This document shows, in pieces, positions 8,101 to 17,772 of a stretch of DNA of 20,098 bases. The position numbers and the translations under genes were made by a program. Position 1 is the stretch's first letter; the number at the start of each line of letters is the position of its first letter. The notes below the pieces were generated by a model, which ran no database searches, was not told the origin of the DNA, and was given only the letters and a program-made list of their open reading frames with translations. The DNA comes from Schizophyllum amplum (lineage: Eukaryota; Basidiomycota; Agaricomycetes; Agaricales; Schizophyllaceae): the NCBI GenBank assembly GCA_007026445.1, contig VDMD01000261.1, positions 1 to 20,098 on the forward strand, given 5' to 3'.

Positions 8101-11100
8101 GGTATCTGGTGCATGCTTCCTGGCGTTTTCCCAGAGAACTTCAAATTTCAGCTCGATAACGGCAAAAGCATAGGATTCTCCTATCCCTGCACGATGCTCA
8201 ATCACCTCGTTCACGACCAGTATACGAACCACCAATATCATGATCTCGACTCCGAAACCGGCGAGTACAAGATACACAGCGAGAACTCCATCTTTTTCGA
8301 GCTCGACGGACCGTACAAGGCTATGATCCTTCCGGCATCCAAGGAGGAGGACAAACTGCTGAAGAAGCGGTATGCGGTATTCAACGACGACGGCTCCCTC
8401 GCCGAACTCAAAGGCTTTGAGGTCAAGCGGCGCGGAGAACTGCAGCTCATCAAAATCTTCCAGTCGCAGATTTTCGAGAAGTTCTTGTTGGGGAGCACAA
8501 CTCAGGAATGCTACGCCGCCGTCGCCGAAGTCGCCGACCAGTGGCTTGACGTTCTCTTCAGTCATGCGGACAGCCTTACGGATGAAGAGCTCGTGGAACT
8601 CATCGCTGAGAACCGCAGTATGTCCAAAACGCTTGCGGAGTACGGAGGACAGAAGTCGACGTCTATCAGCACAGCCCGACGCCTAGCTGAGTTCCTGGGT
8701 GACCAGATGGTCAAGGACAAGGGGTTGGCGTGCAAATTCATCATCTCTCAACGCCCCATGGGCGCTCCCGTCACGGAGCGTGCCGTTCCCATCGCCATCT
8801 TCTCCGCGGAGGAGGACGTCAAACGCGCTTACCTTCGGAAGTGGCTGAAGGACAACAGTCTCGTCAACTTCGACCTGCGATCTATCCTTGACTGGGATTA
8901 CTACATAGAGCGGCTGGGATCTGTCGTCCAGAAGCTCATCACTATTCCTGCCGCCATGCAAAAAATTCCGAACCCCGTTCCTCGAATCCGCCACCCCGAC
9001 TGGCTCCACCGACGTGTCGCCAACGCGGTGGACAAGTTCAAGCAGAACAAGATGACGGATTTCTTCAAGCAGACCACGACCGAGGAGAAGGAGGCAGTCG
9101 CCGCTATCGACCACGGAACGGCGGATATGGAGGACATGGGACAGTCGGCCTTATACCCCGGTCGCAAGCGCATTGCACTCGTGAAGCGGAAGCCTCAGCG
9201 AGAGCCCTTTCCGGAGGCCGAAGAACGAGAATCGCTCTCGCTGCCGGATCCACATGTCGACTATCCTGATTGGCTGCGTGCGATGCGCCCACGATGGAAG
9301 AAACGCCGCGAGGGTGTTAGTACCGACGTTAACATGCCGTCCATGTTCAGATCTGCGAAAACGCGCACAGATCGCCGTTGGGACATCGTTCAGATCCGTG
9401 CCACGGACATCCCGGGTCGGTATATGCTCTGGCTGTCTGTCGATACCGATCTAGTCTCGGTCGCCGTGCGCATCCCGCGACAGTTCTACATCAACTTGCG
9501 CTCTCCGCGGGAAGGCATATTCGACAACGACCTGTATCAATGGGAGAAGGTGACGCGAACGCTGCCGAGAGGCCTGCCCGCGTCCAACCTCTATCGTATT
9601 CTCGTGCGGGAGGACGTGTACAGAGGCAACCAGGAGCACTTCATTGACCTCATGAACGACCCGAATGTCGATGGAGTTTTTGAACAGCAAGTACGTACTC
9701 TCCGACCCTAAAGAAGGTTCCCTATACTTACAAGGCCTTTCAGGTGCCTCTGGAGACGCGAGCTGTCTTGAAGCTTGGCAAGGCTTGTCGGGCCTTAGAC
9801 TCGAGCATGACTCTCAACAGAGCGGAGGCCGCTGGCTTCGACTTGCAGCAGCTGGAAGCACTTGGGCCAGCCTTGGGCCCAAGCCGGCCGTACTTGAACA
9901 AAGGACAGAACAGCAAGTTCATCCTGCTGTACCACGCTTGCTCCGCGACGGCCGCGCTCCACGTCTTCGCTCTCTTTTATCCTAACGGCCCAGTCAAACT
10001 GCATGTCGTCGATCCCGCCACCCGCAGGCAACCGATACCCCGTCTTCCAGAGACGTATGCGCAGTTGAAGGACAAGCGAGCATCTATCCTCACCGAGTGC
10101 AAATCGTACGAGTATCCGGCGGTATGCGAATTCACCACGACCTTCCATGGCAATGATGCCACAGCGCTCAAAGCGGTCTCTCGGGAACTGGGGCTCATTG
10201 AAAGTCGAGGCTTCACTATGGTCATTTCATCGAGCAAGGACCAGTCGTACTTCGATCGTGGCGTGCAGAAGTTGGACAGGTTCCCCGTCCTGACTATGAC
10301 AAAGATTAGGCAAGCGCACACTCTGGACGTCTTCCCGTGGCAGTCGCACGTCGCGCACAAGATGAACGCGCGCTACTTGGCGATGGGACCATGGCTAGAT
10401 CGTCTTGTCGCTACAGCGAATTACTATGACGTGCCGATCGGCCATCTCGGCGGGGATCAACCGCTCGTGGTGTCCGACATCAGCTTCGCTAGACGACTGC
10501 AGCAGCAGGATATAGTGCTATGGTGGTCACCAGGAGCGAATCCTGACCTGGGTGGCATTGAGAGTGACAGGCGGCCAACGGACGACCTGCCGCGTACGGA
10601 GTTCATGTCGCCAGGCGCGTATCCGAACGTCTGTCTAGAAATCACGATCCGCAACCTCGCTGTTAACTCAGTCCTTCACTCGGTGCTTGTCAACGAGCTT
10701 GAGGGCAGCGGTGGGGCGACCGCATTCGATGCCGTGTCTCATACCATCGACGAGTATCGAAAGGGCGAAAACCAGCGCGACGTCACGTTCGGCGAGTCGA
10801 ACGTGTCGCCACACATGTTCTCCATCCTGCGGAACCTGCTGAAAAGTTGGCTACTGGACCGCATCGTGGACGAGACGACGGGAGGGCCCGCGTCAGTGGG
10901 TATTGACCACTTCTGGCGATGGATCAGCTCCAGTAACGCGGCGATGTACGACCCGAGTTTACACCGCTTTGTGCACGGCCTCATGCGCAAGACGTTCATT
11001 CAGATGCTTGCCGAGTTCCGCCGCCTTGGTTCACAAATCGTTTGTGCAGACTTCGGTCGTGTGCTGCTCGCAACGTCGAAACCACCTGGGACCGCGCATG

Positions 11101-12232
11101 CATATGCCACATACCTTACGAGCGCCGTAACATCGCACGAGCTGTTCGAGCACGTTAAGCTGACGACGGATCGCTTCTACGACTTCCTGATCTTCATGGA
11201 CCCAGCGAACGTCGGTGGTGTTGTTTGCGAGGACCCGCTCGCGGTTGAGCCGCCTGTAGAGCTTGCACTGGAGATGCGTTGGAACATCGCACAGTTCCTC
11301 CCCAAAGCGATACGTCCAGACTTTGAGGGCGTCGTGCAGTACTTCATAGTCGAGCTCTTCAAGGCGCGGCAAAAGATCAACGCAGTCACCCGCGTGCCTC
11401 TGCGCGCCCTGGCAAACGGCGCTCCCGAGTCAACACCTAAGGATGTCGCGAAGGTGCAGGAGACCGAGCTTGTGCAGGAATTCATTGCGCGCAAGCTCAC
11501 CCGGAAGATGCTGCGAGCGGTCGACGGTGTGCAGGATCGATATCGTGCCGCGCAACTCGGGGACTCGGATGAGGCGGACGACTTCCGGTTCCCTGTATTA
11601 CCTGGGTCGTACCTCGCGCTGGAGAATCCGCCACTCGAGTTCGTCAAGTTCGCATGTGCGGTGTTCACGCTCGCCAAAGAGCACACTGTCGAGGTCGGAC
11701 TTCTGAAGCGCACTCTGCTCGAACTCATTGGTGTACGAGAGTTCGCTGCTGAAGCTGCGTTTCGCAATCCATGCGAGCCTCTCGTATTGCCCGGTGTACC
11801 CTGCCGACACTGCGATGCACTACGAGACTTCGACCTCTGTCGAGACACGGAGCTGCTCCCCGGCGCACAAGGCGGGGCAGTGCCGAGGTGGGCGTGTGGC
11901 TCGTGTGGTGGCGAGTACGACCGTTTAGCGATTGAGTTCCGGCTGGTAGGAATGGTGCAAGGGCTAGAGCGGGCGTTCGCGCAGCAAGATCTACGATGCT
12001 CGCGGTGCCAGCAGGTGCAAGCAGACAACGTCTCGCGGACATGCGGATGTTCGGGCGCGTATCAGCATACGCTGAGTAAAGGGGATGTGCGTCGGCGCCT
12101 ACGAACGGCAGTGAACGTGGCGATCGTCCACAACTTACCACGGTTGAAGGTGTGTGAAATCCTAATATGCTTTTAGGCCTGTCGCTGATAGAACTTCAGG
12201 AATGTGCTCAGTATATGTTGAATAATTGGTAG
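5118..12232 (+). CDS. POL2: DNA polymerase epsilon catalytic subunit
   Basis: Nine exons: 5118-5408, 5457-5582, 5634-6335, 6383-6699, 6750-6930, 6978-7163, 7219-9690, 9744-12149 and 12200-12232, giving 2237 residues with all phases matching; yeast Pol2 is about 2220. It is the leading-strand replicase and proofreading exonuclease. Exo motifs: [14 protein letters not shown] (Asp308, Glu310), [10 protein letters not shown] (Asp398), YSVSDA (Asp495). Polymerase motifs: [10 protein letters not shown] (Asp658), [10 protein letters not shown], and LDTDGIW (Asp893, Asp895). Cys683, 686, 695 and 779 match the iron-sulfur cysteines of the family. The inactive B-family half follows from exon 8. The C-terminus carries CRHC...CGSC and CSRC...CGC zinc modules (from Cys2112) that bind the B subunit, and ends [10 protein letters not shown]. 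The first 45 residues form an RG-rich tail not typical of yeast or human homologues. The 48- and 51-nt introns at 5409 and 5583 have no in-frame stop. The start is the first in-frame ATG. Confidence 0.97.
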
Positions 12233-12501
12233 AGGCCCGTACAGGCGCGGCCACCTTGTTGCATTGCTTCTCCACTATCGTCTGTACCATACCATTTTTA
12301 TCACACCCTTGTACACGCTGATGCATATACGGATGACTGGAGCTTCTCGCTCAAGAAATACTTGGGATACGCAGTGACAGATACCGTTAAACACGACAAT
12401 TTGCAGAGGAAGTAACACGCGTTCGTCAGGCAATCCGAACGATCAACGTTAACATCGACGTGGATGGTCCGTATTTCATTGGTCTACGATGCATCAACAT
12501 C
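12233..12501. other. Convergent intergenic region
   Basis: This 269-nt gap lies between the stop of POL2 (+) and the stop of the F-box gene (-), and must hold both 3' ends. No gene or repeat was recognised. Confidence 0.5.
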
Positions 12502-14235
12502 CTACTTGCGTTCGTCGACCTGTTGGCGCCTCTGACCCTCGAGCCTGAACAGATGCAGAATGTCCGCGTGCGTCAACTGATCCTCAGCATCCACCTCCTT
12601 ATCCGACGCCACCCAAGAGCTATCCGAGCTGTGAACGGAAGATCCATCCTCGTCCTGTGGTGGACTATACGACCGGCGCTCGAATAACATATCGTCATCT
12701 CTCCATCCGATGTCCTCGTCACACTCGTCATCCTCTTCTTCTTCCGAACTCCCTGGTCGAAATCCATCATCGTATATTGGGTCCACATTCACGCGCCAGA
12801 TGCGACCAGCGATGTGGTTCACGGTGAGGCCCGGATACTCGAAGGAGGCATCCACGCCTGTCCAGACTTCCGGGCGCATGATACGCGGAAGGTCGCGCAG
12901 AGTCAACAACGAGGAATCAATGGTGCGGACGCCACGCAAACAGGGGAATGTGAAGGATTCAAGTCCGCCAGGGTTTCGCAAGCCCTCCCTGACTTTGCGC
13001 GCATCTGTCCAAACCACTCCCGGTTCCTGTTTCTTGTCAATCTCGTCCAAATTCCACACATCGATCCACTGCACAGCAGGATGCACGAGCGATGCACATC
13101 CAATGCTGAACGGAAGGACGAGATGCTCGAGTCGCGGGCAGTGATCGAGTGTCGATTGCAGGGCGAACCCAAAGTCATGACTACGCTTGGACCAGTTGAC
13201 ATGCAGGTGCAAGTAACGCAGGTGCGCGCCATTGCGCGCAGCGAATGTAGCGAGCGCCGGAGCGCCATCGTGCCGGCCGGGACGTGTACTATAGATCGAG
13301 TACATTTCCGGTCCAAGAAAGGAAGCCGTGAACTCTCGTAGACGTGGCATGAACCACTTTTTAGCGATAGTGCCGAGAGGATGCGGTACGAAATTACTCT
13401 TGATCGAAGAAAGACAGGTGAAGGTGACCAATGATGTGAAGGTGATCTCTGGAATGTAGGCTTCGTGGATATATAGTTGTAGCTCGGCCAGTTGTGAGCT
13501 GAAATTGCGGAGAATGGGTGGCTCTGGGGTATTCGGTGAGGCAGAATAAAGAGTCTTCCTTTCCTGGCAACTATCGAAGTGAAGGCATGTGATGTGCGGC
13601 AAGAACGCGGTAGTCGATCCTGCCAGTGGGGCAAGTTGGCCTGGATCAGGCCAGTACCATTCCTTTGCCATGAAGGACACCTTGTACACCTGCTTGCACA
13701 GACGTAGAATCTGAGTGACATCGTCGACGTACGCGTCCTGCTGGTTTGCTATGAAATCGTATACAATGGTAATCGAGCGGACCAGTGGAATGAGAGATGG
13801 CGTGTTTTGCAGGGTGTCCAGGAGTGCGGCGATCTGGCCGGCGCTGCGCAGGCCGACGTCGCAGTAAAGCAGCGCGATGGCAGTCGGATACCACAAACGG
13901 CAGACACGGGAAAGGGACTGTTTCGTGTGCATGGCACCGAGCCACGCGTCTTCACGAATCGCATAGACCGGGCTGATGAGGAATGATGGGGCGACGCTGC
14001 GTTCGAAGATGAGCTGTAATATTTCTGTAGGCATGTCGGCAAAGCCAGGGCGCGTCTCGTCATAGATGCTATAAGGCACTCTCTCCGATGGGACAGTCTG
14101 TTCAGAGTGTTTAGATAGATTCTTCTCGTAGAGCGTTTTACTACTCACCGTGTATCCAGAGAGCTTCACCCGGTCACATCGCGGATTCTGGTGATCTTCG
14201 CCTGATTCTCCGCTCTCATCATGGCGTTGGGCCAT
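12502..14235 (-). CDS. F-box-like protein
   Basis: A single open frame of 577 residues. It probably holds one intron at 14148-14098 (minus strand GTGAGT...branch-like CTAAAC...AACAG, 51 nt, phase 0, no stop), which would leave 560 residues joined as GYT-TVPSERV. The F-box-like domain starts at GFADMPTEILQLIFERS (about residue 47 of the spliced form) and runs through SLSRVCRLWYPTAIALLY and GLRSAGQIAALLDTL, a pattern common in the large F-box families of agaricomycetes. The middle is leucine-rich with irregular beta/alpha spacing, compatible with degenerate LRRs. The tail is very acidic (SSEEEEDDECDEDIG). F-box proteins link substrates to SCF ubiquitin ligases through Skp1; the substrate is unknown. 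A decayed paralogue lies just upstream in the same orientation. Start ATG is at 14235-14233. Confidence 0.82.
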   Translation of the reverse strand: MAQRHDESGESGEDHQNPRCDRVKLSGYTVSSKTLYEKNLSKHSEQTVPSERVPYSIYDETRPGFADMPTEILQLIFERSVAPSFLISPVYAIREDAWLGAMHTKQSLSRVCRLWYPTAIALLYCDVGLRSAGQIAALLDTLQNTPSLIPLVRSITIVYDFIANQQDAYVDDVTQILRLCKQVYKVSFMAKEWYWPDPGQLAPLAGSTTAFLPHITCLHFDSCQERKTLYSASPNTPEPPILRNFSSQLAELQLYIHEAYIPEITFTSLVTFTCLSSIKSNFVPHPLGTIAKKWFMPRLREFTASFLGPEMYSIYSTRPGRHDGAPALATFAARNGAHLRYLHLHVNWSKRSHDFGFALQSTLDHCPRLEHLVLPFSIGCASLVHPAVQWIDVWNLDEIDKKQEPGVVWTDARKVREGLRNPGGLESFTFPCLRGVRTIDSSLLTLRDLPRIMRPEVWTGVDASFEYPGLTVNHIAGRIWRVNVDPIYDDGFRPGSSEEEEDDECDEDIGWRDDDMLFERRSYSPPQDEDGSSVHSSDSSWVASDKEVDAEDQLTHADILHLFRLEGQRRQQVDERK

Positions 14236-14801
14236 GTTGGGTTTCTTGCGGAGTCCGTATCAAGGTACTGTGAAGCAAAAGTCAAGCACAGACGGTGAAG
14301 TCGATAAACAAGGATGCACAGCGGCAGTCAAAGTGAACCGTAGATCGGACCAAGACTGTAATTGATCGCGCACGTGGATAGCGGTCCGCATACTTACTTA
14401 CTTACTTATCACGTGGATATCATGACATCGTCACGAGGGCACGTTGGTTGACTTTTCGCAGACTTTTACACCTATCAGCAGCCTATGAGCAGTTGCAAAT
14501 GATGCCTGCGCCGTGCTGGACCGAAGTTGCAGTGCTTCATGATGATTTAAAGCATCGATCACCAGACATGTTGGGCTTGTAAGTTTTATTACGGCGCCGG
14601 TCTCTGCCGCAACACGCGCGGCATGTCCTCGTGCGAATGCATGTTCTCGTCATTCGAGTCCGTCTCAAATCCTATCCATGAGATATTCGAGCTGTGTATG
14701 GAGGAAGCGCGCCCTCTCTGGAGCCCTCTTCGCTATCCAATGAACAGGGCGATTCGCATTCTGACTGGTTTCGTCCGTCTCCTCTTGTTTCTCTTCGTTC
14801 G
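14236..14801. other. Intergenic region upstream of the F-box gene
   Basis: I see no supported gene. The first part is the probable F-box promoter and holds a (TACT)4 tract between two CACGTGGATA copies. An open frame at 14623-14838 (+) has a hydrophobic stretch but no start context, family signal or splicing partner, and it overlaps the F-box relic. Confidence 0.5.
14371..14419. repeat. Two CACGTGGATA copies flanking a (TACT)4 microsatellite
   Basis: CACGTGGATA occurs at 14371-14380 and 14410-14419, with four TACT units at 14391-14406 between. Each copy includes the E-box core CACGTG. They sit 136-185 nt upstream of the F-box start codon (- strand). Confidence 0.6.
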
Positions 14802-15074
14802 GATTTTGCACAAGGCTGCGTCATACGTGGAGGTGTGAGAGCGCGCAGCATAATACGTCAAGGTCAAGGACTTGAGTGGGGGCGCGAGCGAGGGGCCGTG
14901 CTCTATAGCGTGTCGACAAAGGCAGCGACTTGGCCGATGGTGCGAAGGCCGATGTTTTCGTAGAGTTGTACGATGGTTGCCTAGCACCATTTGCGGCAGA
15001 CTATAGGAAGAGGGCGCTTGGTATTGATGGCACAGAGCCATTGATGCTCCCTAGTAGCATAGCGGGGCTAATTA

Positions 15075-15160
15075 CACCGGGGGCGAAGTCCAGCTCACTT
15101 CGATATGAAGGGCGCTAGACTCACTACGTCACTCACTCACCGACTCACCATGTCAGTCAC
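15075..15160 (+). repeat. Left terminal inverted repeat of the MITE-like element
   Basis: Begins CACCGGGGGC. In the first 43 bases it differs from the reverse complement of the right end at four positions (bases 11, 21, 28 and 31). Similarity continues with scattered mismatches and one indel to about base 86. Confidence 0.85.
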
Positions 15161-15385
15161 CTCCCAGCCTTGCAATGAGGCGCCAAATTCGACGTTCTAG
15201 AAGGTCGATCGTTCGAATCCCGGTGTCAACAGTGCACAACTCGACCTTATTTTCCCCCTCGCGCCACCCGGTGAGGCCCTCCAATGGTACAGGACAGCTA
15301 CAGGGGTGCTCTAGACAGGATCTGGCACACAAAAAATGGCAATTTTCATAGCAGCGAGAGGCAAAACTACGCCGGAAGAGCGAAG

Positions 15386-15471
15386 TGAGTGACATAGTGA
15401 GTCGGTAGGTGGAGTGACATAGTGACTTTAGCGCCCTTCAAATTGAAGTGGGCTGGACTTTGCCCCCGGTG
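15386..15471 (-). repeat. Right terminal inverted repeat of the MITE-like element
   Basis: Reverse complement begins CACCGGGGGC and pairs with the left repeat. It includes the 13-bp direct repeat AGTGACATAGTGA, with copies starting 25 bp apart. Confidence 0.85.
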
Positions 15472-15558
15472 TTAGGAATGACGGAGGAAATGCGCGGTCG
15501 AAGATTAGTTGCAGGACCGCCAGTGGTATGTCGGCGCCACGGCTTTCGCTCAGCTTTT

Positions 15559-15895
15559 GAACTCAATGTGTGAGAGCTATGATCAATGGGTTTCAGCTAT
15601 AGTCGTAGCTTCTTAAGGTAGATACATTACTTGCACTGTCCAGAGATTCCGGACGCCGCTCAGGATTACCTTGACCGGCGCCATTGTTGGTGTTGATCAT
15701 AGCAATTGTTCGATATAGTGAATGCGAAGAGACGAACAAGAGGGAGGTTCAGACCTGGTTTAGACTATCTGCGTGTCACGTTGCTGTTGTCGAATAACAG
15801 ATCTCGGCAGACGCCAGCCGCGTGCGACGTGACGTTGACCACGTCGCGGGCGCCTACTCGAATCCGTCGGCGCTATTGGCAGTTTGTCCGCAACC
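15559..15895. other. Intergenic region / promoter of the UBX gene
   Basis: No gene was recognised in this 337-nt gap. It should contain the 5' end of the ancestral F-box duplicate, no longer recognisable, and the promoter and leader of the gene starting at 15896. Confidence 0.45.
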
Positions 15896-17772
15896 ATGTC
15901 TTCCTCGCGACAAGCCGAGGCGATCGCCCAGCTCACGGAGGTCACAGGCGGTGGATGCTCAGAGGAGACGGCGCGGGAGATGCTGGAGGGCGTTGACTGG
16001 GACGTCCAGCGCGCCGCCGAGCTCATCTTCGACGGTGCCGCGCCCCCACCGCGTCGTCGGATGGAACGCTTCGAAGTCGAAGACCCCCCATACAATCCCC
16101 CGAATCCCATCTCATCATCCTCTGCACCATCTGCTTTGGCCCGCGCCCTCGCCTTCCCCTTCCGCATCCTCTTCTATCCTCTCCGCGCACTCGCCGCCGT
16201 GCTCCTTCCGCGGTCGGCGTATGCTACACTCGCTGCAGCCCTCGCTCGCCTCTCGCCCGCAGCCCTTGTACTTGGAGTCTCGCATTTGCTTTTCGGTCCG
16301 CCAGCCCCGCGGCGCGACCTACTACGCCAACTGGAGGAGGACACGGGCGCTGTGCCGTACACTCGCTGGCTTAACGGTGGCGGGGATGCTGCCGCGGCGA
16401 CAGGCGCGGAGGCTGGCCCGGGACCAGCAACTGCGCAGCGCCGTGGCGCACGGGCGTTGCCCCCGGCTGGCGCGGTGCTTCCCGATTTCCAAGCTATGCC
16501 GTACGACGCGTTGCTCGCACGGGCCCTCACCGAGGCGCGTATCGCCTGTGTTGTTCTCATTTCGTCGGAGCACGACGACGTTCCTGCGTTCATCAGGTGC
16601 GCGATGACTTCTTGTGGCTCTTGTCGTCGCTGACACTGTGTAGAACGACGCTCACGGATCCCGCCTTCGTAAAGGCCCTGCATGATCACGGGCGTACTCA
16701 CTTGGATAGGTGATGCCCGCATGCGTGACGGGTGGCAAGGTGTGTCTTCCATATTCCTCCCAACCCAGATGACTGACGTTGGTATGCCAGCCGTTCAGAA
16801 GCTTGCTGTGACCACCTACCCCTCTGTAATATTCCTCGCTCCGCAACCCGCTGCTCGCGGGGCGCCCCGCCCTACGCATTCTCTCTCGCCATTCCGGCGT
16901 CGATGCCACATCATCAACTGCACTTACCTCCCACCTCACCGGCAGCCTGGTCCCGCGTGCAGCATCGTACCTCGAGCAGCTGCGTACCAACCCCGCCGCT
17001 CGCCAGCCAGCCCCGCACGCTGAACTTGCAGCTGCCCGGCGACTTCGCGCTGAGCAAGACGCCGCCTTTGCAGCCAGTGCGGCACGCGACCGGGACCGCA
17101 TACTTGGCGCGATGGCCGCTGAGCGCGAGGCAGGCGATCGAGCTCGTGCTGAGGCAGAAGCGGCAGCTGCGGCAGAACTTCAGGTGCAAGGCCAGGCCGT
17201 GGAACGCGCGGCATGGCGTATATGGGCGCGGCGCGAGGTTTCAGAGCGCGTTATCAACGCGAACAGTGGGGGACTTCGTCTGGCGTTCCGGCTGCCTACA
17301 GGCTCCCGCGCAGTACACAATTTTGCCGCGAAGGATACGCTCACGGGTGTGTTCTGCTACATCGACGCACAACTACTCGAGGAAGACGGCAACAAGGAGA
17401 GCATGACGGCGTCAGCACCTGCGTTGCCCACGCCGGCGACTCGGGAAGAGGCGGAGCGCGCGATGGATGCGTACCTCGCCACGCATCCTTCTCACTTCCG
17501 CTTTACACTTGCTGTGGCGTACCCGCGCACGCCGATTGCGTGGGCCCCTAGCGTGACGCTGGATGGTGTGCGCGAGTTGGCTGGCGGGGCGCAGATCGTG
17601 GTCGAGCACGTGACGGAGAAGAGGTCGGGAAGGGGCGTCGGGCGAGACCAGCCGTGCGTCTCTCGCTGGCAGCAGGGTGTCCCTAGACGCGGCTAGCAGG
17701 AATGGGACGCCGGTGAATGGTCCCACGAGCGGCGACGACGATGAGTACTTGACGGAGAGCGACGAGGAGTAA
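15896..17772 (+). CDS. UBX-domain protein (UBA-UAS-UBX, FAF2/UBXD8-like), frame broken
   Basis: Exons are 15896-16596, 16644-16739 and 16791-17772. In order: a UBA-like domain (about residues 5-47, GCSEETAREMLEGVDWDVQ); a hydrophobic hairpin-like segment (about 82-137) fitting ER or lipid-droplet membrane insertion; a thioredoxin-like UAS domain (HDDVPAFIR to VTTYPSVIFLAPQ); an Ala/Glu/Arg coiled-coil-like stretch (RRLRAEQDAAFAASAARDRDR); a UBX domain (LAFRLPTGSRAVHNF, then FRFTLAVAYPRTPIAW); and an acidic tail ending EYLTESDEE. Relatives recruit Cdc48/p97 to ubiquitylated ER proteins for degradation. As written, the frame breaks at three places, each needing one base fewer: GGG 16690-16692, GGGG 16859-16862, and a G run in about 17610-17643. 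Allowing for these gives 591 codons plus stop. The conserved sequence on both sides suggests a working gene with sequence errors, but recent decay is possible. Intron 16740-16790 is 51 nt without a stop. Confidence 0.85.

Larger units (their letters stand above)
15075..15471. mobile_element. MITE-like element, 397 bp, PIF/Harbinger-type signature
   Basis: Both ends carry long terminal inverted repeats (about 86 bp) starting CACCGGGGGC, flanked by TTA at 15072-15074 and 15472-15474. The 3-bp TTA duplication is typical of PIF/Harbinger elements and their Tourist-like MITEs. The interior, about 15161-15385, has no credible transposase, so the element is non-autonomous. The right end holds two copies of AGTGACATAGTGA (15388-15400 and 15413-15425), which could be transposase-binding repeats. 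It sits inside the F-box relic; taking it out with one TTA rejoins the reading frame (PSFL + ISP). Superfamily is inferred from the target duplication alone. Confidence 0.85.
14802..15558 (-). pseudogene. Decayed F-box paralogue interrupted by a MITE-like element
   Basis: Minus-strand translation matches the N-terminal third of the neighbouring F-box protein, in pieces. From 15558 to 15472 it reads LSESRGADIPLAVLQLIF and then DRAFPPSFL, against ETRPGFADMPTEILQLIF and ERSVAPSFL. The inverted-repeat element 15075-15471 follows. Homology resumes at 15074 with ISP; after a one-base shift it reads REHQWLCAINTK, an in-frame TAG at 14983-14981, then ATIVQLYENIGLRTIGQVAAFVDTL, against TAIALLYCDVGLRSAGQIAALLDTL. 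I count 23 identities in 45 positions over the WL...DTL block. Near 14900 the frame shifts again and continues as SLAPPLKSLTLTYYAAR, against SLIPLVRSITIVYDFIA, ending near 14802. The rest of the gene is not found. It is best explained as an old tandem duplicate. Confidence 0.85.

Noticed and set aside
14623..14838. A 71-codon plus-strand frame with a hydrophobic stretch as a small membrane protein.
   Set aside because: It overlaps the F-box relic on the other strand and has no supporting motif, start context or partner exon.
15205..15225. GTTCGAATCC inside the MITE-like element looks like a Pol III B box, suggesting a tRNA or SINE.
   Set aside because: The bases around it do not form a T stem, no A box or acceptor stem pairs with it, and the element has long inverted repeats and a TTA duplication typical of DNA transposons.
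15153..15395. An 80-codon minus-strand frame inside the element as a possible transposase remnant.
   Set aside because: It has no recognisable catalytic motif, overlaps both inverted repeats and is short enough to occur by chance.
16655..16725. A short intron GTAAAG...GATAG that might avoid the first UBX frame break.
   Set aside because: It would be 41 nt, land in the wrong phase, and delete conserved HDHGVLTWIGD residues.
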